The notes below the pieces were generated by a model. It worked only from the letters and a program-made list of their open reading frames with translations. It ran no database searches and was not told where the DNA came from. Both the position numbers and the translations under genes were made by a program. From Acidipila sp. EB88 (GTDB lineage Bacteria > Acidobacteriota > Terriglobia > Terriglobales > Acidobacteriaceae), in contig NZ_QWEV01000005.1 of the NCBI RefSeq assembly GCF_003858395.1, forward strand, positions 682,001-746,000: 64,000 nt of DNA. The letters run 5' to 3'. This document shows, piece by piece, positions 33,924-43,078 of this stretch (the stretch's first letter is position 1; every line of letters begins with the position of its first letter).

Positions 33924-35132
33924 CTAGGGCGTTGCGGCCACTGCGATCGCCGCGGCCGCCACGCTCGAGGTGCTGCCGGTCGATGCGGTTGTTGCCGAGA
34001 CCAGCGCCCCCGGGACTGTTCCCGTAGAGGCCGTGATCGTAAACACCTGCAGGTCCGGATTGCCGCCCTCGGACGCTGCCAGCAGGTAGGTGCCGGTACC
34101 GTCTTCTGTGAGGGAGTAGGGCCCGGACCCCGTGGTAAACGGCGAACCCGCCAAGGGCGTCAGCGCACCCGTCGCGCTGGCCAGTGCATAGCCACTGATT
34201 GTGTTGGTGGCCGCATTGCTCACGTACACGTAGGCGTTGGTCGCATCCACCACCACTGACTTCGGGCCGAGTCCCGCCGCAAAGGGCGACCCGGCCACCT
34301 CGCTGAGGCTGCCGCCGCTGTTGATCGTCAACACGCGCAGGCCATTCGTCCCTGTTTCCGCAACAAACAGGTACGTTCCGGTGGTATCCACAGCCAGCCC
34401 CTGGTCGGAGTAGCTGCTGCCCAGCGGGTTCAGCAGCACGTTCAGCTTGCCCAGGGCCCCGGAGCTCGGCGTAAACGTCAGCACGTCCACCCCGCCCGTG
34501 CCCAGCGCGGCAAACAGCTCCGTACCACCCGGCGTAAACGCAAGCTGTGTCGCCGAGCCGGTATCCAGCACAACCGGGCTGCCCGTCGTCTGGGTCAGCG
34601 TGCCGGTGGAGCTGTCGATTTGAAACACGTAAATCACCGGGGTCGTCCCCGTATTGACTTCCACCAGGAGCCACTGCCCTGTGGGGTCCACCACCATCGA
34701 GCCGACCGTGCCATCGACCTCGCCGACCGGGTCGCTGCTGGCGCCCAGTGTCAGCGCACCCACCGCATCGGTGGTGTACACGTAGATCTCGCCCAGTTCT
34801 CCGCCGACCCACAGCAGGTCGCCCGCCGGGTTGATGGCCAGCGCACTCGGCACCGTCGGCACCTGTGCCGGCGACCCCGTCAGCGCCGTCAGCACCCCGG
34901 CCGACAGGGAGAATGACGCCACCGTATCGAGGTTGGGGTTGCTGTTGGCGACATACACCGCGTTGCGCGTTGATGAGCCCGAACCTGTACCAGTGCTTGA
35001 GCCGGTGCCGCTGCTGCTCGGCGAAAAGAATCCGCTGCCGCAACCCGAGATGCCCACCATCAGCAGCACAGCCAGGCATGCAATCCATGCCGATCTCCGC
35101 GTCCACCGGGCTCGCTGTTGTTTCCTTGCCAT
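33924..35132 (-). CDS. Beta-propeller (lactonase-like) lipoprotein
   Basis: A 402-residue lipoprotein (lipobox-like GISGC at residues 26-30) with a Ser/Thr/Gly linker. The rest is a repeat array of the seven-bladed YVTN/lactonase type: AVYVANSNPNLDTVASFSL, GVLTALTGSP, EIYVYTTDAVGALT, LAFTPGGTELFAAL, VVVDATNAYVYVSNAATNTI, and GALTPLAGSPFTTGSGP. It probably acts extracytoplasmically; enzyme activity is not supported by a clear active-site motif. The start at 35132 is taken at the signal peptide; the frame is open back to 35276. A small gap separates it from glgC upstream. Confidence 0.8.
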   Translation of the reverse strand: MARKQQRARWTRRSAWIACLAVLLMVGISGCGSGFFSPSSSGTGSSTGTGSGSSTRNAVYVANSNPNLDTVASFSLSAGVLTALTGSPAQVPTVPSALAINPAGDLLWVGGELGEIYVYTTDAVGALTLGASSDPVGEVDGTVGSMVVDPTGQWLLVEVNTGTTPVIYVFQIDSSTGTLTQTTGSPVVLDTGSATQLAFTPGGTELFAALGTGGVDVLTFTPSSGALGKLNVLLNPLGSSYSDQGLAVDTTGTYLFVAETGTNGLRVLTINSGGSLSEVAGSPFAAGLGPKSVVVDATNAYVYVSNAATNTISGYALASATGALTPLAGSPFTTGSGPYSLTEDGTGTYLLAASEGGNPDLQVFTITASTGTVPGALVSATTASTGSTSSVAAAAIAVAATP

Positions 35133-35311
35133 ACCTCGGGTCTGCCTTCCCTGCCGGGGATCCACTGCGCCGGTCCACCCTGTGAGACGCTCTCCGGCCG
35201 GGAAAGTCGCCACTTTCTCCCGCCATTCCCATCCCGGCACATCGCGTCCGCCCCGGGGGGCGCCCCAACGCCACAACTCCGGCGCGGGGCATAGGGAACG
35301 CCAGGCGCGCC

Positions 35312-36565
35312 TTAGCCCTGCTCGCCAAGCTGGATATCGTGGATCGCGCTCTCGTACAGCGAGTGATCACGCGCCACCACCGTGATGCCCGACTCGGTCA
35401 CCAGGTAGTTCCTGCGGTCCTCTTCCGGGTTGTAGCCAATCACCGTACCCTCCGGCAGGTTCACATCGCGATCGATAATGGCCCGGCGAATCCGGCAGTT
35501 GCGGCCGATATTCACATGCGAGAACACGATGCTCTGGTCCACCGTCGAGTACGAGTTCACCCGCACGTCCTGCGAGAACAGCGAGCTCGACACGCACGCG
35601 CCCGAGATGATGCACCCACCCGAGATCACCGAGTTCACCGCCGAGCCGTCATGGCCCGCCTGCCCATACACAAACTTTGCCGGCGCATACTGTCGCACCC
35701 GTGTGCGCATCGGCCAGTGCTCGTCATACAGGTTGAACACCGGGTTCACCGAGGCCACATCCATATTGGCGTCGTAATACGCGTCCAGCGTGCCCACGTC
35801 GCGCCAGTACAGCTCCTTGCGGTTCTCATCCACGAAGTTGTAGGCAGACAGCTTGTACTTGCCCAGGATCTCCGGCAGGATGTTGTGCCCGAAATCATGC
35901 TGCGAGCTCTCATCCTCGGCATCCCGCATCAACGCTGGCAGCAGCACGTCCGTGTTGAAGATGTAAATGCCCATCGAGGCGTCGACCATGTCGGGGTTCC
36001 ACGGCGAGCGTAGGTGGGTCGACTTTGGCTTCTCGAGAAAGCCCGTAACCTCGCCCTTCTTGTCCACCTCGACCACGCCGAACCGCGACACCTCGTCCGG
36101 TCGAATCGGCAGCGTTGCCAGCGTCACATCGGACCCCGAGTCCTGGTGCTGCTGCATCATCTTGCCGTAGTCCATCTTGTAAATGTGGTCGCCCGACAGA
36201 ATGATGATGTACTTGGGCCGCTCGGCGCCAATCGAATAGATGTTCTGGTACACCGCGTCCGCTGTGCCCTGGTACCAGTTCTTGCCCACCCGCTGCATCG
36301 GCGGCAGGATTTCGATAAACTCGCCCAACTCCTGCGCCACGGCCCCCGACCAGCCTTCGCGGATATGGCGATTCAGGCTCAAAGCCTTGTACTGCGTCAG
36401 GATGTAGACCTTGCGCAGATCCGAGTTGATGCAGTTTGAAAGCGTGATATCAATAATGCGGTAATGCCCGCCAAACGGCACGGCCGGCTTCGCACGATCG
36501 CGTGTCAGTGGAGAGAGTCGTTCTCCTGCACCGCCTGCGAGCAAAACCCCCAGTGTGTCCTTCAT
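35312..36565 (-). CDS. glgC: Glucose-1-phosphate adenylyltransferase
   Basis: A 417-residue ADP-glucose pyrophosphorylase that commits glucose-1-phosphate to glycogen synthesis. The nucleotidyltransferase domain shows LLAGGAGERLSPLTRDRAKP, PFGGHYRIIDITLSNCINS, YQGTADAVYQN and LSGDHIYKMDY; a left-handed beta-helix domain begins at about residue 290 with RELYWRDVGTLDAYYDANMD just before it. ATG 36565 has AAGGGA eight bases upstream; the frame is open to 36613. No other glycogen genes lie in the window. Confidence 0.97.
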   Translation of the reverse strand: MKDTLGVLLAGGAGERLSPLTRDRAKPAVPFGGHYRIIDITLSNCINSDLRKVYILTQYKALSLNRHIREGWSGAVAQELGEFIEILPPMQRVGKNWYQGTADAVYQNIYSIGAERPKYIIILSGDHIYKMDYGKMMQQHQDSGSDVTLATLPIRPDEVSRFGVVEVDKKGEVTGFLEKPKSTHLRSPWNPDMVDASMGIYIFNTDVLLPALMRDAEDESSQHDFGHNILPEILGKYKLSAYNFVDENRKELYWRDVGTLDAYYDANMDVASVNPVFNLYDEHWPMRTRVRQYAPAKFVYGQAGHDGSAVNSVISGGCIISGACVSSSLFSQDVRVNSYSTVDQSIVFSHVNIGRNCRIRRAIIDRDVNLPEGTVIGYNPEEDRRNYLVTESGITVVARDHSLYESAIHDIQLGEQG

Positions 36566-36804
36566 GTGGTTCGTCCCTTCTGCTGCCGTGGCGCCGCGGC
36601 CTGAGCCAAGCACGGCATTGCTGTTCCCCGGATCCCGTCCGGTCCGGAATTACTCTGTGTCTTGCGGAAAGCAGCAGCTTACACGCACTATGTACCTCAA
36701 ACCACACTCAGCCGTATACCCGCATTTGCGGGATTCCCGCAGCGACAGGCTGTGACACCATTCAGGCCGCCACCACGATGCGGAAAGACGCCGAAATTCT
36801 GAAC

Positions 36805-37173
36805 CTATTCATGTGCCGGCGGATGATCCGTGTCCCCGGCCTCGCCCGCATCCCCTTCAATGGCAATGCGCAGCGAGCGAAGAAAGTTCACATCCTGCGC
36901 CGTAAACTCCGAGCCCGTCGCTTCTTCGTCGGAGCCCTCGCCCGTGGGCTGCTCCACCACCTCGTTTAGCCCGATCGTCGCCTCCAGCATCAGCAGCACA
37001 TCAAAGCCCTGCTCCCGGATATCCCGGACCACTCCGGCAATCTGCTCCGATTCGGATACGCTTTCGTGAATGGCCTCGCCTAATTGCTGCACCAGTTTGC
37101 GCAAATTTTGATTCAAATTCAGTTCCTCTTCCTCGGCTGGCCACACCGTCATGTGCGCTCGTCGGCCACTCAT
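36805..37173 (-). CDS. Small alpha-helical cytoplasmic protein, unknown
   Basis: A 122-residue protein with a predicted long helix (LRKLVQQLGEAIHESVSESE, QIAGVVRDIREQGFDVLLML), then an acidic C-terminal part (GEGSDEEATG) and LRSLRIAIEGDAGEAGDTDH. No signal peptide or membrane segment. ATG 37173 has GGTGG nine bases upstream; ATG 37152 would remove seven residues. It lies divergent to a small membrane protein and the function is unknown. Confidence 0.55.
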   Translation of the reverse strand: MSGRRAHMTVWPAEEEELNLNQNLRKLVQQLGEAIHESVSESEQIAGVVRDIREQGFDVLLMLEATIGLNEVVEQPTGEGSDEEATGSEFTAQDVNFLRSLRIAIEGDAGEAGDTDHPPAHE

Positions 37174-37325
37174 CTTTATCAACCACCCTACGTTGGATGA
37201 CCTGAGGCAGCAAGACGCTCCCCCTTGCCTGCGCTTTCCATTTCTCCCACTTCGGGCCCCGCGCCGCTTTCGGTCCCACCTGCCCCTCGCAACCGCCTCT
37301 CCGGCAAGCCGTCTACACTGGGCGT

Positions 37326-37787
37326 ATGCGCCCAGTTCGATGGGGCCGCGCCCTTGGCATCGGCGTCCGGCTCGCCTCAGATCGCATCCTTCCCCCACCC
37401 GCAGCCCCACGCTCCCCGTCCGAGCAGCAGCGCCTCGCCGCGCAACGCGTGCAGCAGGGCGAACGCCTGGGCCGGCAGGCCCGCAGCGCTTCCCAGTCCG
37501 CCGCGCAGTCCACCCGCACCCTGGCCCGCGGCTCGCGCGGTTTCGGCCGCGCCGTGTGGAACCCGCTCGCTCACGCCAGCTCCGTCCTCTGGCTTGAGAT
37601 CACCGGCTCCTTCTTTGCCGTCTTCGCCCTGCTTTTCCTGGATCATCTCTGGACACTCCGTCGCTCCTATCGCTCCGGCCCCGAACACGCGCACTTCCTT
37701 GTCTACGCCGGCTTTGCCACCCTGTTCCTGTACTTCGCCGCGACCTCGTTCGCCCGGGCCCGGCGCCGCGCGCGGCCACGCCGCTAG
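37326..37787 (+). CDS. Small membrane protein, unknown
   Basis: A 153-residue protein with a Pro/Ser/Arg/Gln-rich N-terminal half and two hydrophobic segments at about residues 86-104 (SVLWLEITGSFFAVFALLFL) and 123-140 (FLVYAGFATLFLYFAATSF). The C-terminus is strongly basic (RARRRARPRR). The basic tail and two-segment hairpin suggest an inner-membrane protein. It is followed by the VOC gene 70 bases away on the same strand. No family recognised; moderate coding confidence because the window is GC-rich. Confidence 0.55.
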   Translation: MRPVRWGRALGIGVRLASDRILPPPAAPRSPSEQQRLAAQRVQQGERLGRQARSASQSAAQSTRTLARGSRGFGRAVWNPLAHASSVLWLEITGSFFAVFALLFLDHLWTLRRSYRSGPEHAHFLVYAGFATLFLYFAATSFARARRRARPRR

Positions 37788-37858
37788 CGCCTCGGCAGCT
37801 TCGCGCCTCCGCATTCTGCACGGGGGCACTCTGCCAAGTCTTGGGTAAAAGGCACATA

Positions 37859-38251
37859 ATGAGCACCATGGCCTTTGCAATTGAATCGCTCGACCACCTC
37901 GTTCTGACCGTCCACAGCATCTCCGCCACCACCGACTTCTACTCGGAGGTCCTCGGGATGGATGTGGTCACCTTCAACGGCCGCAAGGCCCTCGCCTTTG
38001 GCGAACAGCGCATCAACCTCCACCAGCACGGGCACGAGTTCGCCCCCTTTGCCGCGCACCCCACCCCGGGCTCAGGCGACCTGTGCTTCATCACCTCCAC
38101 CCCGCTCGAAGAAGTCATCGAATACCTCGACCAGCTCCGCATCCACGTCGAAATGGGGCCCGTCGAGCGGACCGGGGCGCAAAGCCAGCTTCGCTCGCTC
38201 TACATCCGCGATCCCGATCGCAACCTGGTCGAGATCTCCAACTTCATCTAG
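37859..38251 (+). CDS. VOC family protein (glyoxalase-like)
   Basis: A 130-residue single-domain protein. The VOC fold is clear: IESLDHLVLTVHSISATTDF, YSEVLGMDVVTFNGRKALAF, INLHQHGHEF, GDLCFITSTPLEEVIEYLD and SLYIRDPDRNLVEISNF. The His in SLDHL and the Glu in NLVEIS occupy the usual metal positions. It resembles the STM3117 or virulence-associated glyoxalase type. ATG 37859 is chosen over an upstream start because AAAGG is six bases before it. The substrate is unknown. Confidence 0.85.
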   Translation: MSTMAFAIESLDHLVLTVHSISATTDFYSEVLGMDVVTFNGRKALAFGEQRINLHQHGHEFAPFAAHPTPGSGDLCFITSTPLEEVIEYLDQLRIHVEMGPVERTGAQSQLRSLYIRDPDRNLVEISNFI

Positions 38252-38667
38252 GCCCGGCCCTACCGAGCCCCGCTCCGGTCCAGAATCACCGGCTCCGCAG
38301 CCGACGCGCGCGCAGCCCCTTCGCGCGCGCCTTGTTTCCCGTCCGCAGCACCCTTGTCGATCACGCCCGCCGCCCTGCTCCAGCCCGGTGGCCTAGACCT
38401 GCCGCGTTTACAGGTGGGGAAGCGTTCCCGCCGAATGCAGCAGTGTTGGCTCCGCAGGTATCCGCTGGCGCCCCGCATTAACTATTTCGATACCTCAGGG
38501 AACAAGTAACCACCCATCAGGCAACTTACTTGCGGGTAACTTACTCATACCTCCCATTAACTTAACGATAGTTAAAAGTTAAAAGCACCAGACCCCTCGA
38601 TTGACGCTGCGAAGTCCCCATCCGCACTCCCGATCGATATCTTGATTTACTTACTTTTGGAGGATCC
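38252..38667. other. Intergenic region with AT-rich dyad sites
   Basis: About 415 bases. The first half is GC-rich without a gene; the second half is much richer in A and T and contains the repeats at 38523-38582. The barrel protein gene follows with GGAGG before its ATG. Confidence 0.5.
38523..38582. promoter_or_regulatory. Direct and inverted repeats, candidate operator
   Basis: AACTTACT occurs twice (38523-38530 and 38538-38545), and a dyad TTAACGATAGTTAA is centred at about 38569 with additional TTAAC/GTTAA arms outside. The AT-rich block stands out from its surroundings and precedes the gene at 38668. Confidence 0.35.
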
Positions 38668-39282
38668 ATGTTTAAGGCTGCACTCGCACTGTTATTCGCG
38701 ACTCCGCTCGGACTTTTGGCGCAAAGCACCCCCGACGCAACCACCCTCTCGGCTCCGGCACCCATGGCTTCCCACTCTGCAAACACCATGGCTCCCGCGC
38801 ATCCCCTGCCGGAGGCTCCGCGTGGATCGCTTACCGCCAGCTTCGCCTACGTCTACAACGACGCGTACCAGGGTCCCAACCGCCAGCTCATGGGCTGGGC
38901 CGTCGTGCCCGAGCTCAATCTGTTCAAGCACATCGGCCTGCAGGGCGACTTTGAAAGCCTGTACATGAAGTCTGTTTACCCGAGCCAGAGCCGCTTCATC
39001 ATGGCAGCCGGTCCCGTCTATTACCTCGCCCCGCGCTCCAAGGTCACCCCGTTCGTGTTCGCCGAGGGCGGCGAGATGCGCCTTACTGGACAGGGCATGA
39101 CCGGCAGTGACTGGAACCCAGTCGTCAAGGGCGGCTTCGGTGTGAACTACCGCCTGAGCCATGCCTGGGCATTTCAGCTGATCCCCGGTGAGTACCTCGG
39201 GCAGCAGCAGGACGATCACAACTGGAACCACAGCTTCTCCGCACGTGCCGGCATCACGCTGAACTTCGTTCCGCGCGGCTAA
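38668..39282 (+). CDS. Outer membrane beta-barrel protein, small
   Basis: A 204-residue protein with a signal peptide (AALALLFATPLGLLAQS), a Pro/Ala-rich stretch, then a barrel pattern: LTASFAYVYNDAYQGPNR, MGWAVVPELNLFKHIGLQGDF, FIMAAGPVYYLAPRSKVTPF and FSARAGITLNF near the C-terminus, ending VPRG. GGAGG is four bases before ATG. An AT-rich dyad-containing region lies upstream. It is probably an outer-membrane protein of the small OmpA-like barrel group. A strong terminator follows. Confidence 0.75.
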   Translation: MFKAALALLFATPLGLLAQSTPDATTLSAPAPMASHSANTMAPAHPLPEAPRGSLTASFAYVYNDAYQGPNRQLMGWAVVPELNLFKHIGLQGDFESLYMKSVYPSQSRFIMAAGPVYYLAPRSKVTPFVFAEGGEMRLTGQGMTGSDWNPVVKGGFGVNYRLSHAWAFQLIPGEYLGQQQDDHNWNHSFSARAGITLNFVPRG

Positions 39283-39299
39283 GCTTCACCCGCAAATAC

Positions 39300-39341
39300 A
39301 GAAAAGGCCTCCTGCATAGGCATGCGCAGGAGGCCTTTTCT
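39300..39341 (+). terminator. Rho-independent terminator
   Basis: AGAAAAGGCCTCCTGC (39300-39315) and GCAGGAGGCCTTTTCT (39326-39341) pair perfectly over 16 bp. Confidence 0.88.
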
Positions 39342-39449
39342 GCGTTCCCGCGGCGCCGCCCTGCCCTCACTCGGAGGTACCCTCGCCCGGGGTGAGTGCC
39401 CTGCTGTATGGTGATCAGGTCGCATTTCACCCGATTGTTCGAGGCTCAA

Positions 39450-41873
39450 ATGAAACGCCTTACGCCCGCCGCCCTGCTGCTCGTTTTTGCCACCGCCACC
39501 CTCGCCCAGACGCCGGCTCAAACTCCCCTGCAGCGCAACGGCCAGACAGTCGTGATTGAGCCCTACGCCCCCAACATCGTGCGCGTGACGCTTTCCACCA
39601 TCGAAAAGGAAGCTTCCGCCGCCCCGGGCTTCGGCATCACCGGCAAGCCCGAACACACCGAGGGCTGGCATCACTCCACCAGCGACCAGGGTGCTGACGT
39701 GTACTCGAGCGACCGCATGAGCGTGACCGTCTCCCCCGAGCATCATCGCGATCCCAACAGCAAGGCGCCTGACACCGCAAAGTTCTTCTCAGGCTCGGTC
39801 GCCGGCGTCAACATCGCCTTCAACCTCCCCGACGGCACCCCGCTCGCCGCCATGGATGGCTGGCAGATGGCCGCGCCCAACCAGAAAGACGACACCCTTA
39901 AGAACCTCCGCGGCATCAAGCCTGCCGACCTGCCGCTCTATACCGTGGGCGCCAACTTCCGCACCATGGACGACGCCAATGGCGAGGAGCACTACTACGG
40001 CCTGGGCGAAAACCAGGAAGGCTACCTCGACCACCGAGCCCGCTCCATCATCTGCCAGGCCGACTACCTCGCCCCCGCGTCGCCCTCCTACTGCGTGCCC
40101 TTCGTCGTCACCAACAAGGGCTACGGCATCCTGTGGGACAACGCGTCTTCCACCCGCATCGCCCCGGCCTTTGACGGCGAAACCAAGTGGACCTCCACCC
40201 TCGGCAAGCGCGTCTCCTTCTTCGTCATCGCCGGCAACACCACTGACGAGATCTACGGGGGCTATCGCCAGCTCACCGGCTCCACCCCCATGCTGCCCAA
40301 GGCCGCCTACGGCTTCATCCAGTGCAAGCAGCGCTACAGCACCCAGCCCGAGCTGCTCTCGGTCGCCAAGGGCTACCGCGACCGCCATCTCCCCCTCGAT
40401 ATCCTCGTGGTCGACTGGTTCTACTACACCAAGATGGGCCAGTACGACTTCGACCCCGCGGCCTGGCCTGACCCCGCGGCCATGAACAAGGAACTGCACG
40501 CGGAGAACATCGAGACCATGATCTCCGTCTGGCCGCGCTTCGCCCCCGGCTCCCGCTACTACGACGAGCTGCTCGGCAAAGGCTGGTTCGAGCACTTCGC
40601 CTCCGGCATCCCTGCCACCGCCGACATTCCGCAACCCGGCACTCCCGTCGACGGGATGCCCTACGACAAGGCCGGCTCCGACATCGACACCACCAACCCC
40701 GAGGCCGCGAAATGGTGGTGGTCGCTCATCCGCGACAACATCGCCTCCAAGGGTTTTGACTTCTTCTGGGCCGACGAGACCGAGCCCGACCTCCCGCCGG
40801 ATGGCGCCTACCTGTCCATCGGCCCCGGCGCCGAGTTCCTCAACGTCTACCCCTACTTCCACACGCAGGCCATCTACAACGGCATCCGTGCCGACAAGCC
40901 CCAGCAGCGCTCGCTGACCCTGTCCCGCGACGCCTATCTCGGCGCGCAGCACAACGGCACCATCTTCTGGTCCTCCGACGTTTCGCCCACCTGGGACACG
41001 CTGCGCCGCCAGGTCCCCACCGGCCTCAACGTCGCCGCCTCCGGCATCGCCTACACCGGCAACGACATCGGCGGCTGGCAGTACCTGCCGCAGCAGCACA
41101 CCCCCATGCACCCCGCGCTCATCTCCGCCGAGGGCGCCCGCGCCAACGTCGGCCACAACGAGGACTATCCCGAGCTATACGTCCGCTGGTTTGAGTACGG
41201 CACCTTCCTGCCCACCATGCGCACCCATGGCACCCGCAACTACAACGAGGTCTGGAGCTACGGTCCGCAGGCCGAGCCCATCCTTGAAAAGTTCCTCAAG
41301 CTCCGCTACACGCTGATGCCCTACATCTACTCGCTCGGCTGGTTCACCCACCAGACCGGCGCACCCTTCATGCGCGCCCTCTTCATGGACTTCCCCCACG
41401 ACCCCAACATCCAGAAGGACGCCATCTCCACGACGGAGTACATGTTCGGCCCCGCCCTGCTCGTCGCCCCCGTCACCGAACAGGGCGCCACCAGCCGCGA
41501 AGTCTACTTACCGGCAGGCACCGACTGGTACAACTACTGGACCAACGAAAAACTCGCCGGCGGCAAATCTGTAACCGTGGCAGCTCCCATCGACCAGATC
41601 CCCCTCTTCGTCAAAGCCGGCTCGATCCTGCCCCTCGGCGCCCCGGTTGAAAGCACCCACGACAAGCAGCCTTTGGAGAAGATCAAAATCTACCCCGGCG
41701 CCGACGCCACCTTCACCCTCTACAACGACGACGGCACCACCTACAACTACGAAAAAGGCGAAACCAAGATCACGACGCTGAAGTGGAACAACGCCACCGG
41801 CAAGCTCACGCAGGATGGGACAAAAGCCTGGACCGGCAGCGACAGAGACTTCATCGAGATCATCGGGCACTGA
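39450..41873 (+). CDS. Secreted glycoside hydrolase family 31 (alpha-glucosidase/alpha-xylosidase type)
   Basis: An 807-residue exported enzyme with a signal peptide (LLLVFATATLAQ). The GH31 barrel includes AAYGFIQCKQRYSTQPELL, LPLDILVVDWFYYTKMG, FDFFWADETEPDL with predicted nucleophile Asp442, and TIFWSSDVSPTWDTLRRQVP with Asp510 in the acid/base position. It continues with NDIGGW and MRTHGTRNYNEVWSYG, then C-terminal beta domains (PAGTDWYNYWTNEKLAGGK, LFVKAGSILPLG). It should cleave alpha-glucosides or alpha-xylosides outside the cytoplasm. ATG 39450 has GAGG five bases upstream. Exact substrate is not predictable from sequence alone. Confidence 0.93.
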   Translation: MKRLTPAALLLVFATATLAQTPAQTPLQRNGQTVVIEPYAPNIVRVTLSTIEKEASAAPGFGITGKPEHTEGWHHSTSDQGADVYSSDRMSVTVSPEHHRDPNSKAPDTAKFFSGSVAGVNIAFNLPDGTPLAAMDGWQMAAPNQKDDTLKNLRGIKPADLPLYTVGANFRTMDDANGEEHYYGLGENQEGYLDHRARSIICQADYLAPASPSYCVPFVVTNKGYGILWDNASSTRIAPAFDGETKWTSTLGKRVSFFVIAGNTTDEIYGGYRQLTGSTPMLPKAAYGFIQCKQRYSTQPELLSVAKGYRDRHLPLDILVVDWFYYTKMGQYDFDPAAWPDPAAMNKELHAENIETMISVWPRFAPGSRYYDELLGKGWFEHFASGIPATADIPQPGTPVDGMPYDKAGSDIDTTNPEAAKWWWSLIRDNIASKGFDFFWADETEPDLPPDGAYLSIGPGAEFLNVYPYFHTQAIYNGIRADKPQQRSLTLSRDAYLGAQHNGTIFWSSDVSPTWDTLRRQVPTGLNVAASGIAYTGNDIGGWQYLPQQHTPMHPALISAEGARANVGHNEDYPELYVRWFEYGTFLPTMRTHGTRNYNEVWSYGPQAEPILEKFLKLRYTLMPYIYSLGWFTHQTGAPFMRALFMDFPHDPNIQKDAISTTEYMFGPALLVAPVTEQGATSREVYLPAGTDWYNYWTNEKLAGGKSVTVAAPIDQIPLFVKAGSILPLGAPVESTHDKQPLEKIKIYPGADATFTLYNDDGTTYNYEKGETKITTLKWNNATGKLTQDGTKAWTGSDRDFIEIIGH

Positions 41874-41891
41874 GACACAAGCGGGTACCCG

Positions 41892-41933
41892 CTTGAAGAG
41901 CGGCGCCGATACTCATCCGCGCCGCTCTTCAAG
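41892..41933. terminator. Bidirectional hairpin terminator
   Basis: CTTGAAGAGCGGCGC (41892-41906) pairs perfectly with GCGCCGCTCTTCAAG (41919-41933). A shorter palindrome (AAGCGGGTACCCGCTT, 41879-41894) overlaps its left arm. It lies between the GH31 gene and the convergent TonB_C gene. Confidence 0.8.
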
Positions 41934-41936
41934 TAC

Positions 41937-43034
41937 TTAGCCCCCCAACGAAAAGTGGACCGTAACCGTTGTAGACACGGCGGTTGGCTTTCCATCCTTC
42001 AGGTAAGGTGCATACACCCACTTTTTGACCGCGTCCTCGGCGGCGCGAGTCAGCCCAGGGTCCGGCGAATGCAGCACGCGGAGCACAGTGGTTGTTCCAT
42101 CCACCTCGACCTGCACGGCCAGCCGCACCGAGCCTTGCACGCGCCTCATCTTTAACTCTCTTGGATACTCTGGCTCCGGCCGCTTCAAGGAATGAAGCAT
42201 GATCGTTCCGACCCGGGGTGCCTCTGCAACACCGCCGACCTGCACTGCATTTGCTGGCGGCGTAAGCGCCTTCAGCTCCTCCCCTGTTAGCGAACGGAGA
42301 GTATCCACATCGATGTCCAGTACCGGGGAACCTCCATCCACCAGCCTGTCTTGTTGTGCAATGATCCGGTGTTGAAAAGCCATCATTTTGTTCAGGTACA
42401 GGTCGTACTCAGCCTGTGCCAATCGCAGAATTGGTCGGTTTTGTTCCGCGCAGAAACGCGCCGCCGGAGGAGCAACAAAACCGCTGGGCGCGCTGGCTGG
42501 CCTACTCGTAAAACATGCAAGCTTTACCGACTCAAGCGTCTCGTTGCCAAAGAAGGCTGGTGGATTCGCAGGCGCCTGCACTGCCGCGAACGGATCGCGA
42601 ATGGTCTCCATCAGCAGACGCTCCGGATAGCCGAGATCTTCCTGTCCGGCAGGAGCATAGAGCCCCTGCACAGTCCTCCACCGGGTCCACGTCCTGCCCG
42701 GTTCCGAGTAAGTCACGTGCCAGGCGTCCTTCCCTGCCCACACATACTCCAGGGTGCCCGCGACTCCCTTCTGCCCCGATGCGTCGTAGGTCTGGTATTT
42801 GACATGGAGATACCAGGGAGCCATATCTGCATCACTATGTAGCCCGTTCGCCGCTCGCAGCATTGCCCACGCAGCCTCCCGGTCTTTCGGCAGCACCGCC
42901 GACTCATATGCCACGACAGGCCCGGCGGCGGGTGCCGGAGCGATCTGCATGTTGGTGGGGCTCGCCGGGCCTTGCGCTGTTGCAGACAGGCCCATGCAAA
43001 CCGCAGCCGGGAACAGGAGGGAGAATACGCGCAT
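41937..43034 (-). CDS. Secreted TonB C-terminal domain protein
   Basis: A 365-residue protein with a signal peptide (VFSLLFPAAVCMGLSATAQ) instead of the uncleaved TonB anchor. An N-terminal domain of unknown fold (DMAPWYLHVKYQTYDASGQ, GTLEYVWAGKDAWHVTYSEP) is followed by a TonB_C region: PEPEYPRELKMRRVQGSVRL, VDGTTTVLRVLHSPDPGLTR and AVKKWVYAPYLKDGKP. Such exported TonB_C proteins are common in acidobacteria; whether they energise receptors is unknown. ATG 43034 starts at the signal peptide, with no good ribosome site. Confidence 0.75.
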   Translation of the reverse strand: MRVFSLLFPAAVCMGLSATAQGPASPTNMQIAPAPAAGPVVAYESAVLPKDREAAWAMLRAANGLHSDADMAPWYLHVKYQTYDASGQKGVAGTLEYVWAGKDAWHVTYSEPGRTWTRWRTVQGLYAPAGQEDLGYPERLLMETIRDPFAAVQAPANPPAFFGNETLESVKLACFTSRPASAPSGFVAPPAARFCAEQNRPILRLAQAEYDLYLNKMMAFQHRIIAQQDRLVDGGSPVLDIDVDTLRSLTGEELKALTPPANAVQVGGVAEAPRVGTIMLHSLKRPEPEYPRELKMRRVQGSVRLAVQVEVDGTTTVLRVLHSPDPGLTRAAEDAVKKWVYAPYLKDGKPTAVSTTVTVHFSLGG

Positions 43035-43078
43035 ACCGGCATAGTCTGGCAGCAGAGACGCACATTGCAAACAGGAAT

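Noticed and set aside
39789-41156. Minus-strand open frame of 455 codons opposite the GH31 gene
   Set aside because: GH31 catalytic motifs lie on the plus strand.
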